Shown: piece after piece, positions 9,052-18,144 of the stretch
How the letters are laid out: every line of letters begins with the position of its first letter
Numbering within the stretch: position 1 is the first letter of the stretch
Origin: Lichenicola sp964248625
GTDB lineage: Bacteria > Pseudomonadota > Alphaproteobacteria > Acetobacterales > Acetobacteraceae
Direction: 5' to 3'
Length of the DNA stretch: 64,000 nt
Assembly (NCBI GenBank): GCA_964248625.1
Contig: CAXTZG010000004.1
Span: 1 to 64,000, forward strand
Position numbers and translations under genes: made by a program
Notes under the pieces: model-generated
What the model was told of the DNA's origin: nothing
The model's database searches: none
Seen by the model: only the letters and a program-made list of their open reading frames with translations

Positions 9052-9387
9052 TCACTCCAGAACCAGCAAGCCAGTGATCAGAGGACCGGCGACGAGAATC
9101 GCCATCATGAAGCTGCGAAGCAGGGCCGTGATACTGGTGCCTGCCTTCTTGTCGCGTTCCTGCGGGCGGTAGGTCCAGACGACGCGGCGACGAAGAGCCT
9201 CGATAGTGGCGGCCAGGGCGAAGCCGGCGAAGGGTGCCAGGTGGCTTGCCCCTGTGCCAGTCAGGGATGCGATCGCGACGACCAGGCCGGAGCCGTAGAA
9301 CCACGTCGGCGGCAGCAGCCCCAGTGTCGAGCGAACCGCATCGCCGGAGCCGACGGCCAGGCAAGCGGATGGAGCCGGCGAGGTCAT
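9052..9387 (-). CDS. Small membrane protein, unknown
   Basis: A 111-residue protein with about three hydrophobic segments (WFYGSGLVVAIASLTGTGA, HLAPFAGFALAATIEAL, LLRSFMMAILVAGPLITGLL) separated by a basic stretch (RRRVVWTYRPQERDKK). It starts with ATG at 9387, overlapping the TGA of the preceding small gene by the ATGA arrangement. Its place in a run of overlapping small genes argues that it is real. The layout of several tiny hydrophobic proteins recalls mobile-element or secretion-accessory clusters, but I see no diagnostic motif. Confidence 0.5.
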   Translation of the reverse strand: MTSPAPSACLAVGSGDAVRSTLGLLPPTWFYGSGLVVAIASLTGTGASHLAPFAGFALAATIEALRRRVVWTYRPQERDKKAGTSITALLRSFMMAILVAGPLITGLLVLE

Positions 9388-9554
9388 TTCCGTGGCTCGC
9401 GATGCACCGACGAGACGTGGAAGCTCATGTGCTGCAGCATTCCGTTCAAAGCCAGTCGACGATCCTGGGCGTCATCCTCGCGCAGCTCCTTGGCCAGCAG
9501 GAGCATGGACGGGGGAATAAGCACTCGCGATGCCGCCTGTTCCGTCAGATACAA
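9384..9554 (-). CDS. 56-residue unknown protein
   Basis: This frame opens after the TGA of the 130-residue gene, with TTG at 9554 as the likeliest start, and ends in TGA at 9384-9386, overlapping the next ATG. It encodes a charged, helical peptide (LLLAKELREDDAQDRRLALN, then QHMSFHVSSVHREPRK). Because it is in the same frame as the upstream gene with only one TGA between them, the pair may once have been a single ~185-residue protein; alternatively they are two coupled genes. No family recognised. Confidence 0.4.
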   Translation of the reverse strand: MYLTEQAASRVLIPPSMLLLAKELREDDAQDRRLALNGMLQHMSFHVSSVHREPRK

Positions 9555-9560
9555 TCGTAG

Positions 9561-9953
9561 TCACAGGCGTGCTGCAGCAGCACGCGTCCGGGTCTTCTCG
9601 CCGATCTCGGCATAGCGCTTCGCTCTGGCAGCGGCTCGATTTCCTTCCAACGCCTCGATGGCACGTCCGGCCGCGGCGTCGGAACAGGCTGCGTCGCCGG
9701 CTGCGCGCGATACGACGATGTCGATGCGTGCCGCCTCGGATGCCATCTTGCTGCCTGCCGCCAGCACCTTGCCGACGTTCCAGACGGCGTCCGGAAGGGC
9801 TGCAGGGCTGCGACGATGGCAAAAATCCCCGTGGTCCTTGCTGACAACACGGTGGTAGGCGGCTGTCACGAAGTTGTCCACTGCCTTGCCAGCCGCCAGT
9901 TCGGCCTGGACTTGCCGGATCTCCGCCCGGCCCTGGAGCGCCATCTGCTTCAT
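9561..9953 (-). CDS. 130-residue alanine-rich protein, unknown
   Basis: ATG at 9953 is preceded by GGGAG nine bases upstream, a credible ribosome-binding site. The protein is helical and Ala/Arg-rich: MKQMALQGRAEIRQVQAELA, then AVDNFVTAAYHRVVSKD, KVLAAGSKMASEAARIDIV and RAKRYAEIGEKTRTRAA. Upstream on the same strand a different frame (LVRTLQHDTAAAVRKAITPH) also looks protein-like, hinting that a longer ancestral gene was frameshifted. First gene of the four-gene cluster. Not recognised; a structural or regulatory helical protein is all that can be said. Confidence 0.45.
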   Translation of the reverse strand: MKQMALQGRAEIRQVQAELAAGKAVDNFVTAAYHRVVSKDHGDFCHRRSPAALPDAVWNVGKVLAAGSKMASEAARIDIVVSRAAGDAACSDAAAGRAIEALEGNRAAARAKRYAEIGEKTRTRAAAARL

Positions 9954-10221
9954 GAACCAGTTCTCCCAGGCGCTGGTCCAGGCCGTGTGGGGTGATGGCC
10001 TTCCTGACAGCGGCCGCGGTGTCGTGCTGCAGGGTCCGGACCAGACCGTTGCCGTCGTATCGTGGGGAACGTAAAGCCTAGAATGTGCCGTTGTTCAGTC
10101 AGGCGATACCAGTGCTCGGATCGAGCAGGGAGTCATGAACAACCTCAGTGTCTGAGACTGGCGTCTCGCTGAGGTTCACTCGAACAAGGCGATCGCAAAA
10201 CCCTGTAATGCCTATCCGGAG

Positions 10222-10689
10222 ATGCTCATGGTCCATACGGTTGTCCTCCTAACTGGCCATGTCATCAGCGACGACCGCGCGCGCATCGACATGGAAATGG
10301 TCTTTGCCTCGCTCGCTGGGACCTACTGGGCTGCTAACCAGCCGCGTCCTCGAATTGCGCGAAGCTGGGCCAACTGTCTCCTCTTCGGCGTCTACGCGCC
10401 CAGCGGCGAGCAGGTCGGCTTCGGTCGGCTGCTCACCGACTATGCGTTTCGTGCTCATCTAGGCGATGTCTTCATCCATCCTGCCGCGCGCGGCTCCGGT
10501 CTCGGTCGTGCCTTGGTTGAAGCGATCCTTGCCCACCCTGAGCTCACAACTGTCGATCACTGGACGCTCAACACAGCCGACGCCCACGCGCTCTACGCGC
10601 GATATGGCTTCCGGCAGGGTAAGGTGGATAGCAACTGGATGACGCTCGATCGGAGCGGCGACGCCCCGAGTCTAGTGTTCAATAGCTAG
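10222..10689 (+). CDS. GNAT-family N-acetyltransferase
   Basis: A 155-residue single-domain acetyltransferase. It contains the acetyl-CoA loop in DVFIHPAARGSGLGRALVEA (motif A, R/Q-x-x-G-x-G/A) and the C-terminal HALYARYGFRQ motif typical of GNAT enzymes. The acceptor is unknown; close relatives are often labelled only as GNAT protein. A first ATG at 10222 and a second at 10228 are in frame, with CCGGAG just before the first. It stands alone between decayed DNA and a chemoreceptor gene. Confidence 0.85.
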   Translation: MLMVHTVVLLTGHVISDDRARIDMEMVFASLAGTYWAANQPRPRIARSWANCLLFGVYAPSGEQVGFGRLLTDYAFRAHLGDVFIHPAARGSGLGRALVEAILAHPELTTVDHWTLNTADAHALYARYGFRQGKVDSNWMTLDRSGDAPSLVFNS

Positions 10690-10903
10690 AGCCATGCCTG
10701 GCGCAAACAACTCGGATGATTACACGTCCGTCTCACCGACTGTGCGCTATGTCTCAGCTGATGAGCGTCGGAACGGACCATCTATCGCACGTCGCACCGT
10801 TCATCATCGCGCACCGCTACACTTAACCGGCTGTTGAGTTTTGTCAGGTAGAGAAAGGACGATCCCAAGGGTCGAACGTCGGGTCTGAAATAGGGAATGC
10901 GAC

Positions 10904-12094
10904 ATGCCGTGTCTGCTGGGCGCTTATCGCCCGCCTGTCCTGGCCATCGTCGCGACCTCGTCTGTGGTTGCGGTCGCCGTGCTGGCTTGCGTAATCCTGG
11001 ATCCGATTGAAATTGGGTTCGGCAGGCTCTGGAGCAGCGTGCTGGTCCTGTTGGTGGCGGTGCTGGCGAATATCGTGATCCTGCGGTCCGCATTTGTCAC
11101 GCAATCGTCGGCTGAGATACGGTCTCCGGCCGTCGAACCGCAGCCTGGACCGCAGGAGGTGCACCAAGTTCCGGATATGCCGCTGGGGTCGAGAGTCGAT
11201 CGGATCGCCTTTGATGACCTGAAGACAGCGTTCGACGCCATGGTGGTTCGCATGCAGACGGCGGCGGACGGGATCGATGCACGTGCCGACCAGATCGGCA
11301 GTGCGACGGCGAATGCGCTGCTTCAGGCGCAGTCCGCGAGCCGCGCCGCTGAGCAGACCGCGGGCAGCGTTGCCGCGGTGTCGTCTTCTGCCACGACGCT
11401 TGCTGAAGCCATCGACAAGGTGGGCGACGATGTCGGGCGATCGGCGTCGATAACCGGCCGTGCCGGCGGCGAGATTACTGCTGCAAACAATCATGTGGTT
11501 GCCCTGATAAAGACGGCGGACAGTATTGGCGGCATTGTTCGACTGATCACGGACGTCGCGCGGCAGACCAACCTGCTGGCCTTGAATGCGACCATCGAGG
11601 CGGCGCGCGCCGGGGAAGCCGGGCGCGGATTTGCCGTCGTTGCCGGCGAGGTCAAGATGCTAGCCCACCAGACGGCGAAGGCGACCGAGGACATCGAGCG
11701 ACAGATCACCGCCATCCGGTCGCTGACCCAGCAGGCCACCAACTCGATGCGCGTGGTGTATGGGACGATCGCCGAGATGACGGAAAGAGCTGGGCCGATC
11801 GGTATCGCTGTCATCGACCAGACGACGGCGACGCGGCAAATCGCGGACCGTGTCGCGGAAGCCAGCGGTCAGACCAGCGACGTATTTTCCGCGATCGTTG
11901 AGGTCAGGAACGGCATTGCCGAGGTGGTCGACGTCTCGGCGGCGATGCATGCAGCTGCCACCAGTCTGCGGGACTATGCACGTAGCTCGGAATGTCCGGG
12001 TTCGGGGCCATGGCGTGTGGGACAGCTCCAATCAGCGCCGGTCGGCTCACCCGCCGTCGCGTTCGTGAGCGTCCTCATGCCCTCAGACCCTTGA
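10904..12094 (+). CDS. Methyl-accepting chemotaxis protein, short sensory part
   Basis: A 396-residue receptor-like protein. Two hydrophobic helices lie near the N-terminus (about 10-30 and 38-60) with almost no periplasmic loop, so there is no external ligand domain. The rest is a helical signalling domain containing the highly conserved hairpin: TDVARQTNLLALNATIEAAR followed by AGEAGRGFAVVAGEVKMLA, where CheA and CheW bind. No clear HAMP domain is seen. AGGGAA at 10892-10897 precedes the ATG. The C-terminal ~45 residues after SLRDYARS are Pro/Ser-rich and unlike the family. Likely senses an internal or membrane signal (inference). Confidence 0.85.
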   Translation: MPCLLGAYRPPVLAIVATSSVVAVAVLACVILDPIEIGFGRLWSSVLVLLVAVLANIVILRSAFVTQSSAEIRSPAVEPQPGPQEVHQVPDMPLGSRVDRIAFDDLKTAFDAMVVRMQTAADGIDARADQIGSATANALLQAQSASRAAEQTAGSVAAVSSSATTLAEAIDKVGDDVGRSASITGRAGGEITAANNHVVALIKTADSIGGIVRLITDVARQTNLLALNATIEAARAGEAGRGFAVVAGEVKMLAHQTAKATEDIERQITAIRSLTQQATNSMRVVYGTIAEMTERAGPIGIAVIDQTTATRQIADRVAEASGQTSDVFSAIVEVRNGIAEVVDVSAAMHAAATSLRDYARSSECPGSGPWRVGQLQSAPVGSPAVAFVSVLMPSDP

Positions 12095-12777
12095 CCCATC
12101 CCGGTCTACAACCTTGGCCCGAAGCGCGATCACCCAACTCCAATCATTCACCAGTTCGCCGACATGGACGCCGGTGGCGTCCCGCCGGAGCCGGAACTTA
12201 TAGATGCAGCCCCGCACCTTCGTCCTGGCGCCTCCCCCTGCGGCCTCACGCGCGCATCTCGTCCGCCCTCTCTCTAGCTTGGTCTCGAGGATCGGCTCCC
12301 TTCTGGCCTCAGCGGCTGTCGCATAACAGCGAGGGTGCCCGCGGCCTCAAGCAGCTGAGCTGGCGATAGCAGGCCGGGCGGTGCCGATCGGAAGCCTTGG
12401 GGCAGCCGACGGCTGCTGCTCGTCATGGTGCTGTCTCCTTTACAGCATCCGCGCCGAGGTTGTGCGTCTCGGTCCCGGCCATGTCCCGCAACAGCGAGTG
12501 CATCAACCCGATCGAATCATCCCGGAGGTCGCAAGACCTCATGCGCGCTCGTCACCGTCACAACCAGGTTGTCTTTGCCGCCTCCCGCCATGCCCGCTTT
12601 TTCTAGGGCGTCCGGACTGCCTTCAGATCGTGCAGACCGCATGAAGTTATCGGAACACCGTGAGGGGAGCCAGAAAGCCTGGCGCGCCGGCTGACAGAAC
12701 TAAGTTTTGGATCGGCATGAGCATGTTGTCCTTGACGTCCAAGAACACCGAGCGCAGCATGAATAAGTAGTTCTCTT
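12095..12777. other. Gene-free stretch before the sugar operon
   Basis: About 680 bases without a gene I can support. Short frames on both strands have no recognisable motif. Its right end leads into the AT-rich control region of the transketolase operon. Confidence 0.4.
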
Positions 12778-12791
12778 TGAATATATATTCA
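12778..12791. promoter_or_regulatory. Perfect 14-bp palindrome, probable operator of the sugar operon
   Basis: TGAATATATATTCA is a perfect inverted repeat 59 bases before the GTG start of the first operon gene, in the most AT-rich part of this intergenic region. SorC/DeoR-type regulators of polyol operons commonly bind sites with TGAA...TTCA half-sites, and a SorC-type regulator is encoded in the operon. Position and symmetry are seen; binding by that regulator is inferred. Confidence 0.55.
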
Positions 12792-12849
12792 CAAGTAGAA
12801 CATTGATGGGGTTCCTGATGCGGCAAGCACCAAGCACTGGACGTTCGGC

Positions 12850-13713
12850 GTGAGCATCGTGATTGGCGATCCCGGCATCCAGGCTGCTGCTCAGCAGGCC
12901 GACAGTGGGCGAGTGGCGCGTCTGGCGGAGATCGCCCGGGAAACGCGGATTTCCATCGTCAACACGATCGCGGCCCCCCGCATGGGCCATATCGGCGGCG
13001 ACTTCTCCGTGACCGACATCCTGGTGACGCTGTTCTTCGATGTGATGCGCTACCGCGCCGAGGACCCCGAATGGGCCGGGCGCGACCGTTTCATTCTGTC
13101 CAAGGGCCATTGCTCGGCCGCGCTGTATTCGGTGCTGGCACGCGCCGGTTTCTTTAGCCAGGAGCTCCTGCCGACCTTCATGGCACCGCTGTCTGTGCTG
13201 AACGGGCATCCGAACCGCCGGAAGGTGAAGGGGGTCGAGGCCAATACCGGGCCGCTCGGTCATGGGTTGCCGATCGCGGTGGGTTCCGCGATCGCGGCCA
13301 CGATCTCCCGTTCCGACTACCGGACCTTCGTGGTGCTGGGCGACGGCGAGCTGCAGGAAGGCTCGAACTGGGAAGCGGCGATGTATGCCGGCCATCGCGG
13401 CCTGGCCAACCTGACCGCGGTCGTGGACCGCAACCGGCTGCAGCAGGGCGCGCGGACGGAAGACACCAACACGCTCGAGCCGCTCGGCGACAAATGGCGC
13501 GCGTTCGGCTGGGAGGTGATGGAGGTGGACGGGCACGATCATGCGGCGCTGCTCGATGCGTTCGAGGCGCCCAGGATCGGCAAGCCGCGCATGCTGATCG
13601 CCAACACCAGGAAGGGCAAGGGCGTGTCCTTCATCGAGGACCGCGTCGAATGGCACCACAAGGTGCCGTCGGCGGACCAAGTGGTGCAGGCGCTCGAGGA
13701 GCTCGCGCGATGA
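12850..13713 (+). CDS. Transketolase-like enzyme, N-terminal (TPP-binding) subunit
   Basis: A 287-residue half-transketolase. It holds the pyrophosphate/Mg-binding motif of TPP enzymes, GDGELQEGSNWEA with VVDRN about 20 residues on, and the catalytic-site segments FILSKGHCSAALY and GPLGHGLPIAVGSA. A GTG at 12850 is the natural start. Its stop overlaps the start of the C-terminal subunit by 4 bases, so the two are made together. Split transketolases of this kind in sugar operons include apulose-4-phosphate transketolase (AptA/AptB) and enzymes of other pentulose or tetrulose pathways; which applies cannot be read from the sequence. First gene of a nine-gene operon. Confidence 0.9.
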   Translation: MSIVIGDPGIQAAAQQADSGRVARLAEIARETRISIVNTIAAPRMGHIGGDFSVTDILVTLFFDVMRYRAEDPEWAGRDRFILSKGHCSAALYSVLARAGFFSQELLPTFMAPLSVLNGHPNRRKVKGVEANTGPLGHGLPIAVGSAIAATISRSDYRTFVVLGDGELQEGSNWEAAMYAGHRGLANLTAVVDRNRLQQGARTEDTNTLEPLGDKWRAFGWEVMEVDGHDHAALLDAFEAPRIGKPRMLIANTRKGKGVSFIEDRVEWHHKVPSADQVVQALEELAR

Positions 13714-14669
13714 ACGAGATGACCCTTCCGCAGGCCGGTGGCGTGGAAACGTTCGATTGTCGTGTCGCCTTCGCCGACACCCTGATCGAGCTGGCGCGTG
13801 TCGATCCGCGCATCGTCGCGGTGTGCAACGACTCCGTCGGCTCCTCGAACATGGGCGGGTTCCAGAAGGAATTTCCGGACCGGCTGGTGAATGTCGGCAT
13901 CGCCGAGCAGAACATGGTGGGCGTCGCGGCCGGCCTCGCCAATGGCGGCTTCGTTCCGTTCGTGTGCTGTGCCGGGCCGTTCCTGACCGGTCGCGCGCTG
14001 GAGCAGATCAAGGCCGACGTCGCCTACAACAACTATGGCGTCGTGCTGTGCGGGCAGAGTCCTGGCATGTCGTACGGCGAGCTCGGGCCGACGCATCATT
14101 CGATCGAGGACTTCGCCTGGATGCGGGCGCTGACCGACATCACCATCCTCAACCCGGCCGACCCGAAGCAGACACGCGACGCCGTGCGCTGGGCGGCGCA
14201 GGCCGATCGTCCGATCTACATGCGTGTCGGCCGGTTCAAGGTGCCGGCGGTGACGCCGGAGGATGCGTCCTTCGAGCCGGGCCGCGCGCTGATGCTGCGC
14301 GACGGCAGCGACGTCACCCTGATCGCCACCGGCGTGCTGGTGTCGCGCGCGCTCGATGCGGCGGACGCGCTGGCCCGCCAGGGGATCTCGGCGCGCGTGC
14401 TGAACATGATGACCATCGCGCCGCTCGATGACGAGGCGGTGCTGGCGGCGGCGCGGGAAACGCGCGGCATCGTCACCGCCGAGGAAGGGATCGTCACCGG
14501 CGGCCTGGGCGCCGCGGTCGCGCAAACGGTGGTGAGCCATCATCCGACGCGCATGCGCATGCTCGGCGTGCCGCATTTCGCGCCGACCGGGTCGGCTGCG
14601 TTCCTGCTCGATCATTTCGGGCTGAATGCGGACGGGCTGGTCAAGGCGGCGCTGGACCTGATGGCCTGA
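13710..14669 (+). CDS. Transketolase-like enzyme, C-terminal (pyrimidine-binding) subunit
   Basis: A 319-residue partner of the upstream half. It has the pyrimidine domain with the catalytic glutamate in NVGIAEQNMVGVAAGLANGG, and a C-terminal transketolase domain (GILVSR-like GVLVSRALDAADAL, TAEEGIVTGGLGAAVAQ). ATG at 13710 overlaps the upstream TGA (ATGA). With the N-terminal subunit it should transfer a two-carbon ketol unit from a ketose phosphate to an aldose phosphate in the cytoplasm. The kinase that follows by 2 bases would supply the phosphorylated ketose, which fits a kinase-then-transketolase route. Confidence 0.9.
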   Translation: MNEMTLPQAGGVETFDCRVAFADTLIELARVDPRIVAVCNDSVGSSNMGGFQKEFPDRLVNVGIAEQNMVGVAAGLANGGFVPFVCCAGPFLTGRALEQIKADVAYNNYGVVLCGQSPGMSYGELGPTHHSIEDFAWMRALTDITILNPADPKQTRDAVRWAAQADRPIYMRVGRFKVPAVTPEDASFEPGRALMLRDGSDVTLIATGVLVSRALDAADALARQGISARVLNMMTIAPLDDEAVLAAARETRGIVTAEEGIVTGGLGAAVAQTVVSHHPTRMRMLGVPHFAPTGSAAFLLDHFGLNADGLVKAALDLMA

Positions 14670-14671
14670 TC

Positions 14672-16141
14672 ATGGCGGCGTCGTTCGTCCTCGCGATCGA
14701 CCAGGGCACCAGCGCCACCAAGTGCGCGCTCGTGGATGCCGGCGGCCGGTTCGTCGCGCGCGGCGCGTCGCCGCTCGGCGAACGCCATCCGCAGCCCGGC
14801 TGGGTCGAGCAGGATGCGGACGCGATCTGGGACAGCGTGCGCCAGGCCGTGGCCGCCTGCCTGGCCGGTCGGGACGGGGCGGACGTGGCGGCGGTCGGCT
14901 TCAGCACGCAGCGGGAATCGCTCGTGCTGTGGGATGCCGCGAGCGGTGCGGCGCTGTCGCCGGTGATCTCCTGGCAGGACCAGCGCGGAGCTGCCCTCTG
15001 CGACGCGCTGCGGTCGGACGAGACGGAGCGCTTGGTGCAGGCCCGGTCCGGCCTGCCGCTCGATCCGATGTTCTCCGCCGTCAAGGCGCGCTGGCTGCTG
15101 GACCGTTACGACCCGGATCGCGTGCGTGCCGGGACAGGGGCGATCCGTCTCGGCACGATCGACAGCTGGCTGCTGAGCCGCTTCTCGGACGAACACGTGA
15201 TCGAGGCAGGCAACGCGTCGCGCACGCAGATGCTCAACGTGCACGCGGTGGACTGGGACGACGCGCTGCTGTCGCTGTTCGGCGTGCCGCGCGCCTGCCT
15301 GCCGCGCGTGCTGCCCTCGACGGGACCGTTTCCGTCCGTGCGCGGCCTGGCGCCGCTTGCCGACGGCACGCCGGTTTGTGCCGTGATGGGCGACAGCCAT
15401 GCCGCCCTGTTCGGGCATGGCGCGCTGTCGCAGGGCCAAGTGAAGGCCACCTACGGCACCGGCTCGTCGGTGATGGGGCTGATCGACCAGCCGGCCGACC
15501 TGCAGGCGGGATTGTGCCTGACCATCGGCTGGATGACCGACCGTCCGGCCTATGCGGCGGAAGGCAACATCCGCTCCGCCGGCGCCACGCTGCGCTGGAT
15601 CGCCGGCATCCTCGGGCTCGACGTGGCGACGCTGGTCTCGACCGGGCTCGCCTCGCGCAGCGACGGCGTGGTGCTGGTGCCGGGCTTCGGCGGGCTCGGC
15701 GCGCCCTGGTGGGACCGGGACGCGGTCGGGCTGCTGACCAATCTCACCCTGGGCACCTCGCGCGAGGCGATCGCCCGGGCGGCCGTCGACAGCGTGGTCC
15801 AGCAGGTCGCGGACGTGGTGGAGGCCATCGCGCACAGCGTCGGCACGGTCACGGAACTGTTCGTCGATGGCGGCCCGACGCGCACCGACGGGCTGATGCA
15901 GATGCAGGCCGACCGGCTCGGCTGCCCGGTCCTGCGCGCGCAAGAGCCGGAGCTGTCGGCGCTGGGTGCGGCACACCTGGCCGGTCTGTCGGCCGGGTTC
16001 TGGTCGCGTGCGGCGCTCGACGCCTTGCCGCGGCCGCGCGACCGCTTCGACGCATCACCCGGCCACGACCGGGACAGCCGGCATTGGCGCGACGCGGTTG
16101 CGCGCGCCTCAAGCCGGCGGATCAGGGGAACCGCACGATGA
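14672..16141 (+). CDS. FGGY-family carbohydrate kinase
   Basis: A 489-residue kinase of the FGGY superfamily (glycerol, xylulose, erythritol, ketotetrose kinases). Motifs: AIDQGTSATKCAL at the N-terminus (phosphate 1), ATYGTGSSVMGL (phosphate 2), PGFGGLGAPWWDRDA, and FVDGGPTRTDGLMQMQAD (adenosine motif). The overall pattern is closest to glycerol-kinase-like members, but the ALFGHG segment and the operon context point to a ketose or polyol substrate. It starts 2 bases after the transketolase subunit and overlaps the permease start by ATGA. The C-terminal ~35 residues are Arg-rich. Substrate specificity needs biochemical data. Confidence 0.88.
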   Translation: MAASFVLAIDQGTSATKCALVDAGGRFVARGASPLGERHPQPGWVEQDADAIWDSVRQAVAACLAGRDGADVAAVGFSTQRESLVLWDAASGAALSPVISWQDQRGAALCDALRSDETERLVQARSGLPLDPMFSAVKARWLLDRYDPDRVRAGTGAIRLGTIDSWLLSRFSDEHVIEAGNASRTQMLNVHAVDWDDALLSLFGVPRACLPRVLPSTGPFPSVRGLAPLADGTPVCAVMGDSHAALFGHGALSQGQVKATYGTGSSVMGLIDQPADLQAGLCLTIGWMTDRPAYAAEGNIRSAGATLRWIAGILGLDVATLVSTGLASRSDGVVLVPGFGGLGAPWWDRDAVGLLTNLTLGTSREAIARAAVDSVVQQVADVVEAIAHSVGTVTELFVDGGPTRTDGLMQMQADRLGCPVLRAQEPELSALGAAHLAGLSAGFWSRAALDALPRPRDRFDASPGHDRDSRHWRDAVARASSRRIRGTAR

Positions 16142-17142
16142 GCATGCCGACCAGCACCGCAGGGCCGCCGGGACTCCAGGCCGCCACGACCGCCGCGCCC
16201 CGACGCAGCCTGGCCTCGCTGCTGAGCGGCGCGCAGGGGCCGCTGATCGGGCTGGTGCTGCTGTGCGTGGTGTTCGCCTGCACCACGAGCGTGTTCCTCA
16301 CGCTGCGCAACGCGCTGAACGTGGTCGACCAGGTCACCACGCTCGGCATCCTGGCGCTTGGCATGACCGGGGTGATCATCATCGGCGGCATCGACCTGTC
16401 GGTCGGCTCGATCCTCGCCTTGTCGATCATGGTGCTGGGCTGGCTGCCGCAATCCTACGGGATCCCGTTTCCGCTGGCGCTGCTGTTGTGCATCGTCACC
16501 GGTGGCGTCTGCGGGATCATCAACGGGCTGCTGGTCACCCGCGCGCGCCTGCCGGCCTTCATCGCCACGCTGACGATGATGTCGGTGGCGCGCGGCCTGG
16601 CCAACATCACCACCGACGGGCAGCAGGTGGTGGGCTATCCGGACTGGTTCACCGCACTGGCGACGGAGCGTCATCTCGGCTTCCTGTCCGCCACCGTCGG
16701 CATCTTCGCGGCCCTCGCGATCGCGGCCTGGGTGTTCCTGCGCTACCGCGCCACCGGACGCAGCCTGTATGCGATCGGCGGCAGCGCCGAGGTGGCGCGC
16801 CTGGCCGGCATTCCGGTGCGCAAGCTGACGGTCGCGGTGTATGCGGCCTCCGGCCTGCTGGCGGGGGTCGCGGCCGCGGTGATGGCAGCCCGTCTCGACA
16901 GCTCGCAGCCATCCGCGGGCCTTGGCTACGAGCTCGACGCCATCGCCGCGGTGGTGATCGGCGGGGCCAGCCTGTCCGGCGGCATCGGCTCGGTCGCCGG
17001 CACCGTCGTCGGCGTGTTCATCATCGGCGTGCTGCATAACGGGCTCAACCTGGTCGGCATCTCGCCCTTCATCCAGCAGGTCGTGATCGGCGTGGTCATT
17101 GCCGTCGCCGTCACCTTCGACACGCTGCGTCGCCGCGCGTAA
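16138..17142 (+). CDS. Ribose-type ABC transporter permease (RbsC-like)
   Basis: A 334-residue inner-membrane permease of the carbohydrate ABC transporter family 2 (RbsC/XylH type). Hydrophobic segments fill the protein; family marks are TLGILALGMTGVIIIGGIDL then SVGSILAL, and later GRSLYAIGGSAEVARLAGI and IAAVVIGGASLSGGIGS. The ATG at 16138 follows AGGGGAA at 16124-16130 and overlaps the kinase stop. The much longer open frame extending upstream on this strand overlaps the kinase and is not coding. It would form the channel for the sugar delivered by the binding protein at 17201. Confidence 0.92.
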   Translation: MSMPTSTAGPPGLQAATTAAPRRSLASLLSGAQGPLIGLVLLCVVFACTTSVFLTLRNALNVVDQVTTLGILALGMTGVIIIGGIDLSVGSILALSIMVLGWLPQSYGIPFPLALLLCIVTGGVCGIINGLLVTRARLPAFIATLTMMSVARGLANITTDGQQVVGYPDWFTALATERHLGFLSATVGIFAALAIAAWVFLRYRATGRSLYAIGGSAEVARLAGIPVRKLTVAVYAASGLLAGVAAAVMAARLDSSQPSAGLGYELDAIAAVVIGGASLSGGIGSVAGTVVGVFIIGVLHNGLNLVGISPFIQQVVIGVVIAVAVTFDTLRRRA

Positions 17143-17200
17143 CGATTTCATCCGCAGAGGGCGATAACTGCCCCTGCATCGTCGGGAACAGGAAACACGC

Positions 17201-18139
17201 ATGTCCAAGCTCGCATCTCTCGTCGCTGGCCTCGCCGCCACGGCACTGCTCGGCGCCGCGCCCGCGCCCGCGCTGGCGCAGAGCCGGCCGACGATCGGCC
17301 TCGCTGTCGCCAATCTGCAGGCCGATTTCTTTAACCAGATAAAGCAGGCGGCCACCGGCGAAGCCAAGGTCAAGGACGTCGATCTGGTTGTCGTGGACGC
17401 GCACGGCGACTCCGCGACTCAGGTCAACCAGATCCAGGACCTGATCACCCGCGGCGTGAAGGCGATCATCTACATCCCGGCCGGCGCCACCGCCGCCGGC
17501 GTGCCGGTGCGCGCGGCCCAGGCGGCGCATGTCCCGGTCATCGCCGTCGACCGCAACGCGCCGGACGCGCCGGGCAACACCTTTATCGCCTCCGACAGCG
17601 TCGCGGCAGCGCACACGCTCGGCGACTATGTCTGCAAGCAGACCGGCGGCAAGGGCAAGGTGGCGATCATCCAGGGCCAGATCGGCACCACGCCGGAGAT
17701 GGACCGCGACAAGGGCTTCACCGCCGCACTGGCCAGCTGTCCGGGCTTGTCGGTCGTGGCCAAGCAGGCGAGCCAGGAATGGTCGCAGGGCGAAGGCTTC
17801 TCGATCGCGCAGGACATGCTGCAGCGCCATCCCGACATCACCGTGTTCTTCGGACGCGCCGACGGGCTGGCGCTCGGCGCCGCGCAGGCGGTCAAGGTCG
17901 GCAATCTCGACCATCCGGTGATGGTGGTGGGTTTCGACGGCGACGTGGCCGGGCTCAAGGCGGTCCAGAAGGGCACGCTGGCCGCGACCATGACACAGAA
18001 GTCCCAGCTCATGGGCCGTCTGGCGGTGGACAGCGCGCTCGACCTGATCGCCGGCAAGACGGTTCCGGCGCAGCAGCTGCAGGACGCGGTGCTGACCACC
18101 AAGGCGAACGTGGCACCCCTTCTCGCCCAGCATCCGTGA
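17201..18139 (+). CDS. Ribose-type ABC transporter periplasmic binding protein (RbsB-like)
   Basis: A 312-residue protein with a clear Sec signal (hydrophobic core to ALAQ near residue 27). The mature part is a type 1 periplasmic binding fold: PTIGLAVANLQADFFNQIK at the start, DLITRGVKAIIYIPAGATA, HVPVIAVDRNAP, and the hinge-region GFDGDVAGLKAVQKGTLAAT. Binds the transported sugar or polyol in the periplasm. It is followed at once by a 12-bp perfect hairpin, which probably stabilises its mRNA, since binding proteins are needed in excess over the ATPase and permease. Confidence 0.92.
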   Translation: MSKLASLVAGLAATALLGAAPAPALAQSRPTIGLAVANLQADFFNQIKQAATGEAKVKDVDLVVVDAHGDSATQVNQIQDLITRGVKAIIYIPAGATAAGVPVRAAQAAHVPVIAVDRNAPDAPGNTFIASDSVAAAHTLGDYVCKQTGGKGKVAIIQGQIGTTPEMDRDKGFTAALASCPGLSVVAKQASQEWSQGEGFSIAQDMLQRHPDITVFFGRADGLALGAAQAVKVGNLDHPVMVVGFDGDVAGLKAVQKGTLAATMTQKSQLMGRLAVDSALDLIAGKTVPAQQLQDAVLTTKANVAPLLAQHP

Positions 18140-18144
18140 TGGCC

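Noticed and set aside
14722..17142. An ~806-codon plus-strand frame ending as the permease
   Set aside because: Its first part overlaps the kinase in another frame and is Arg/Gly-rich nonsense; the permease starts at 16138.
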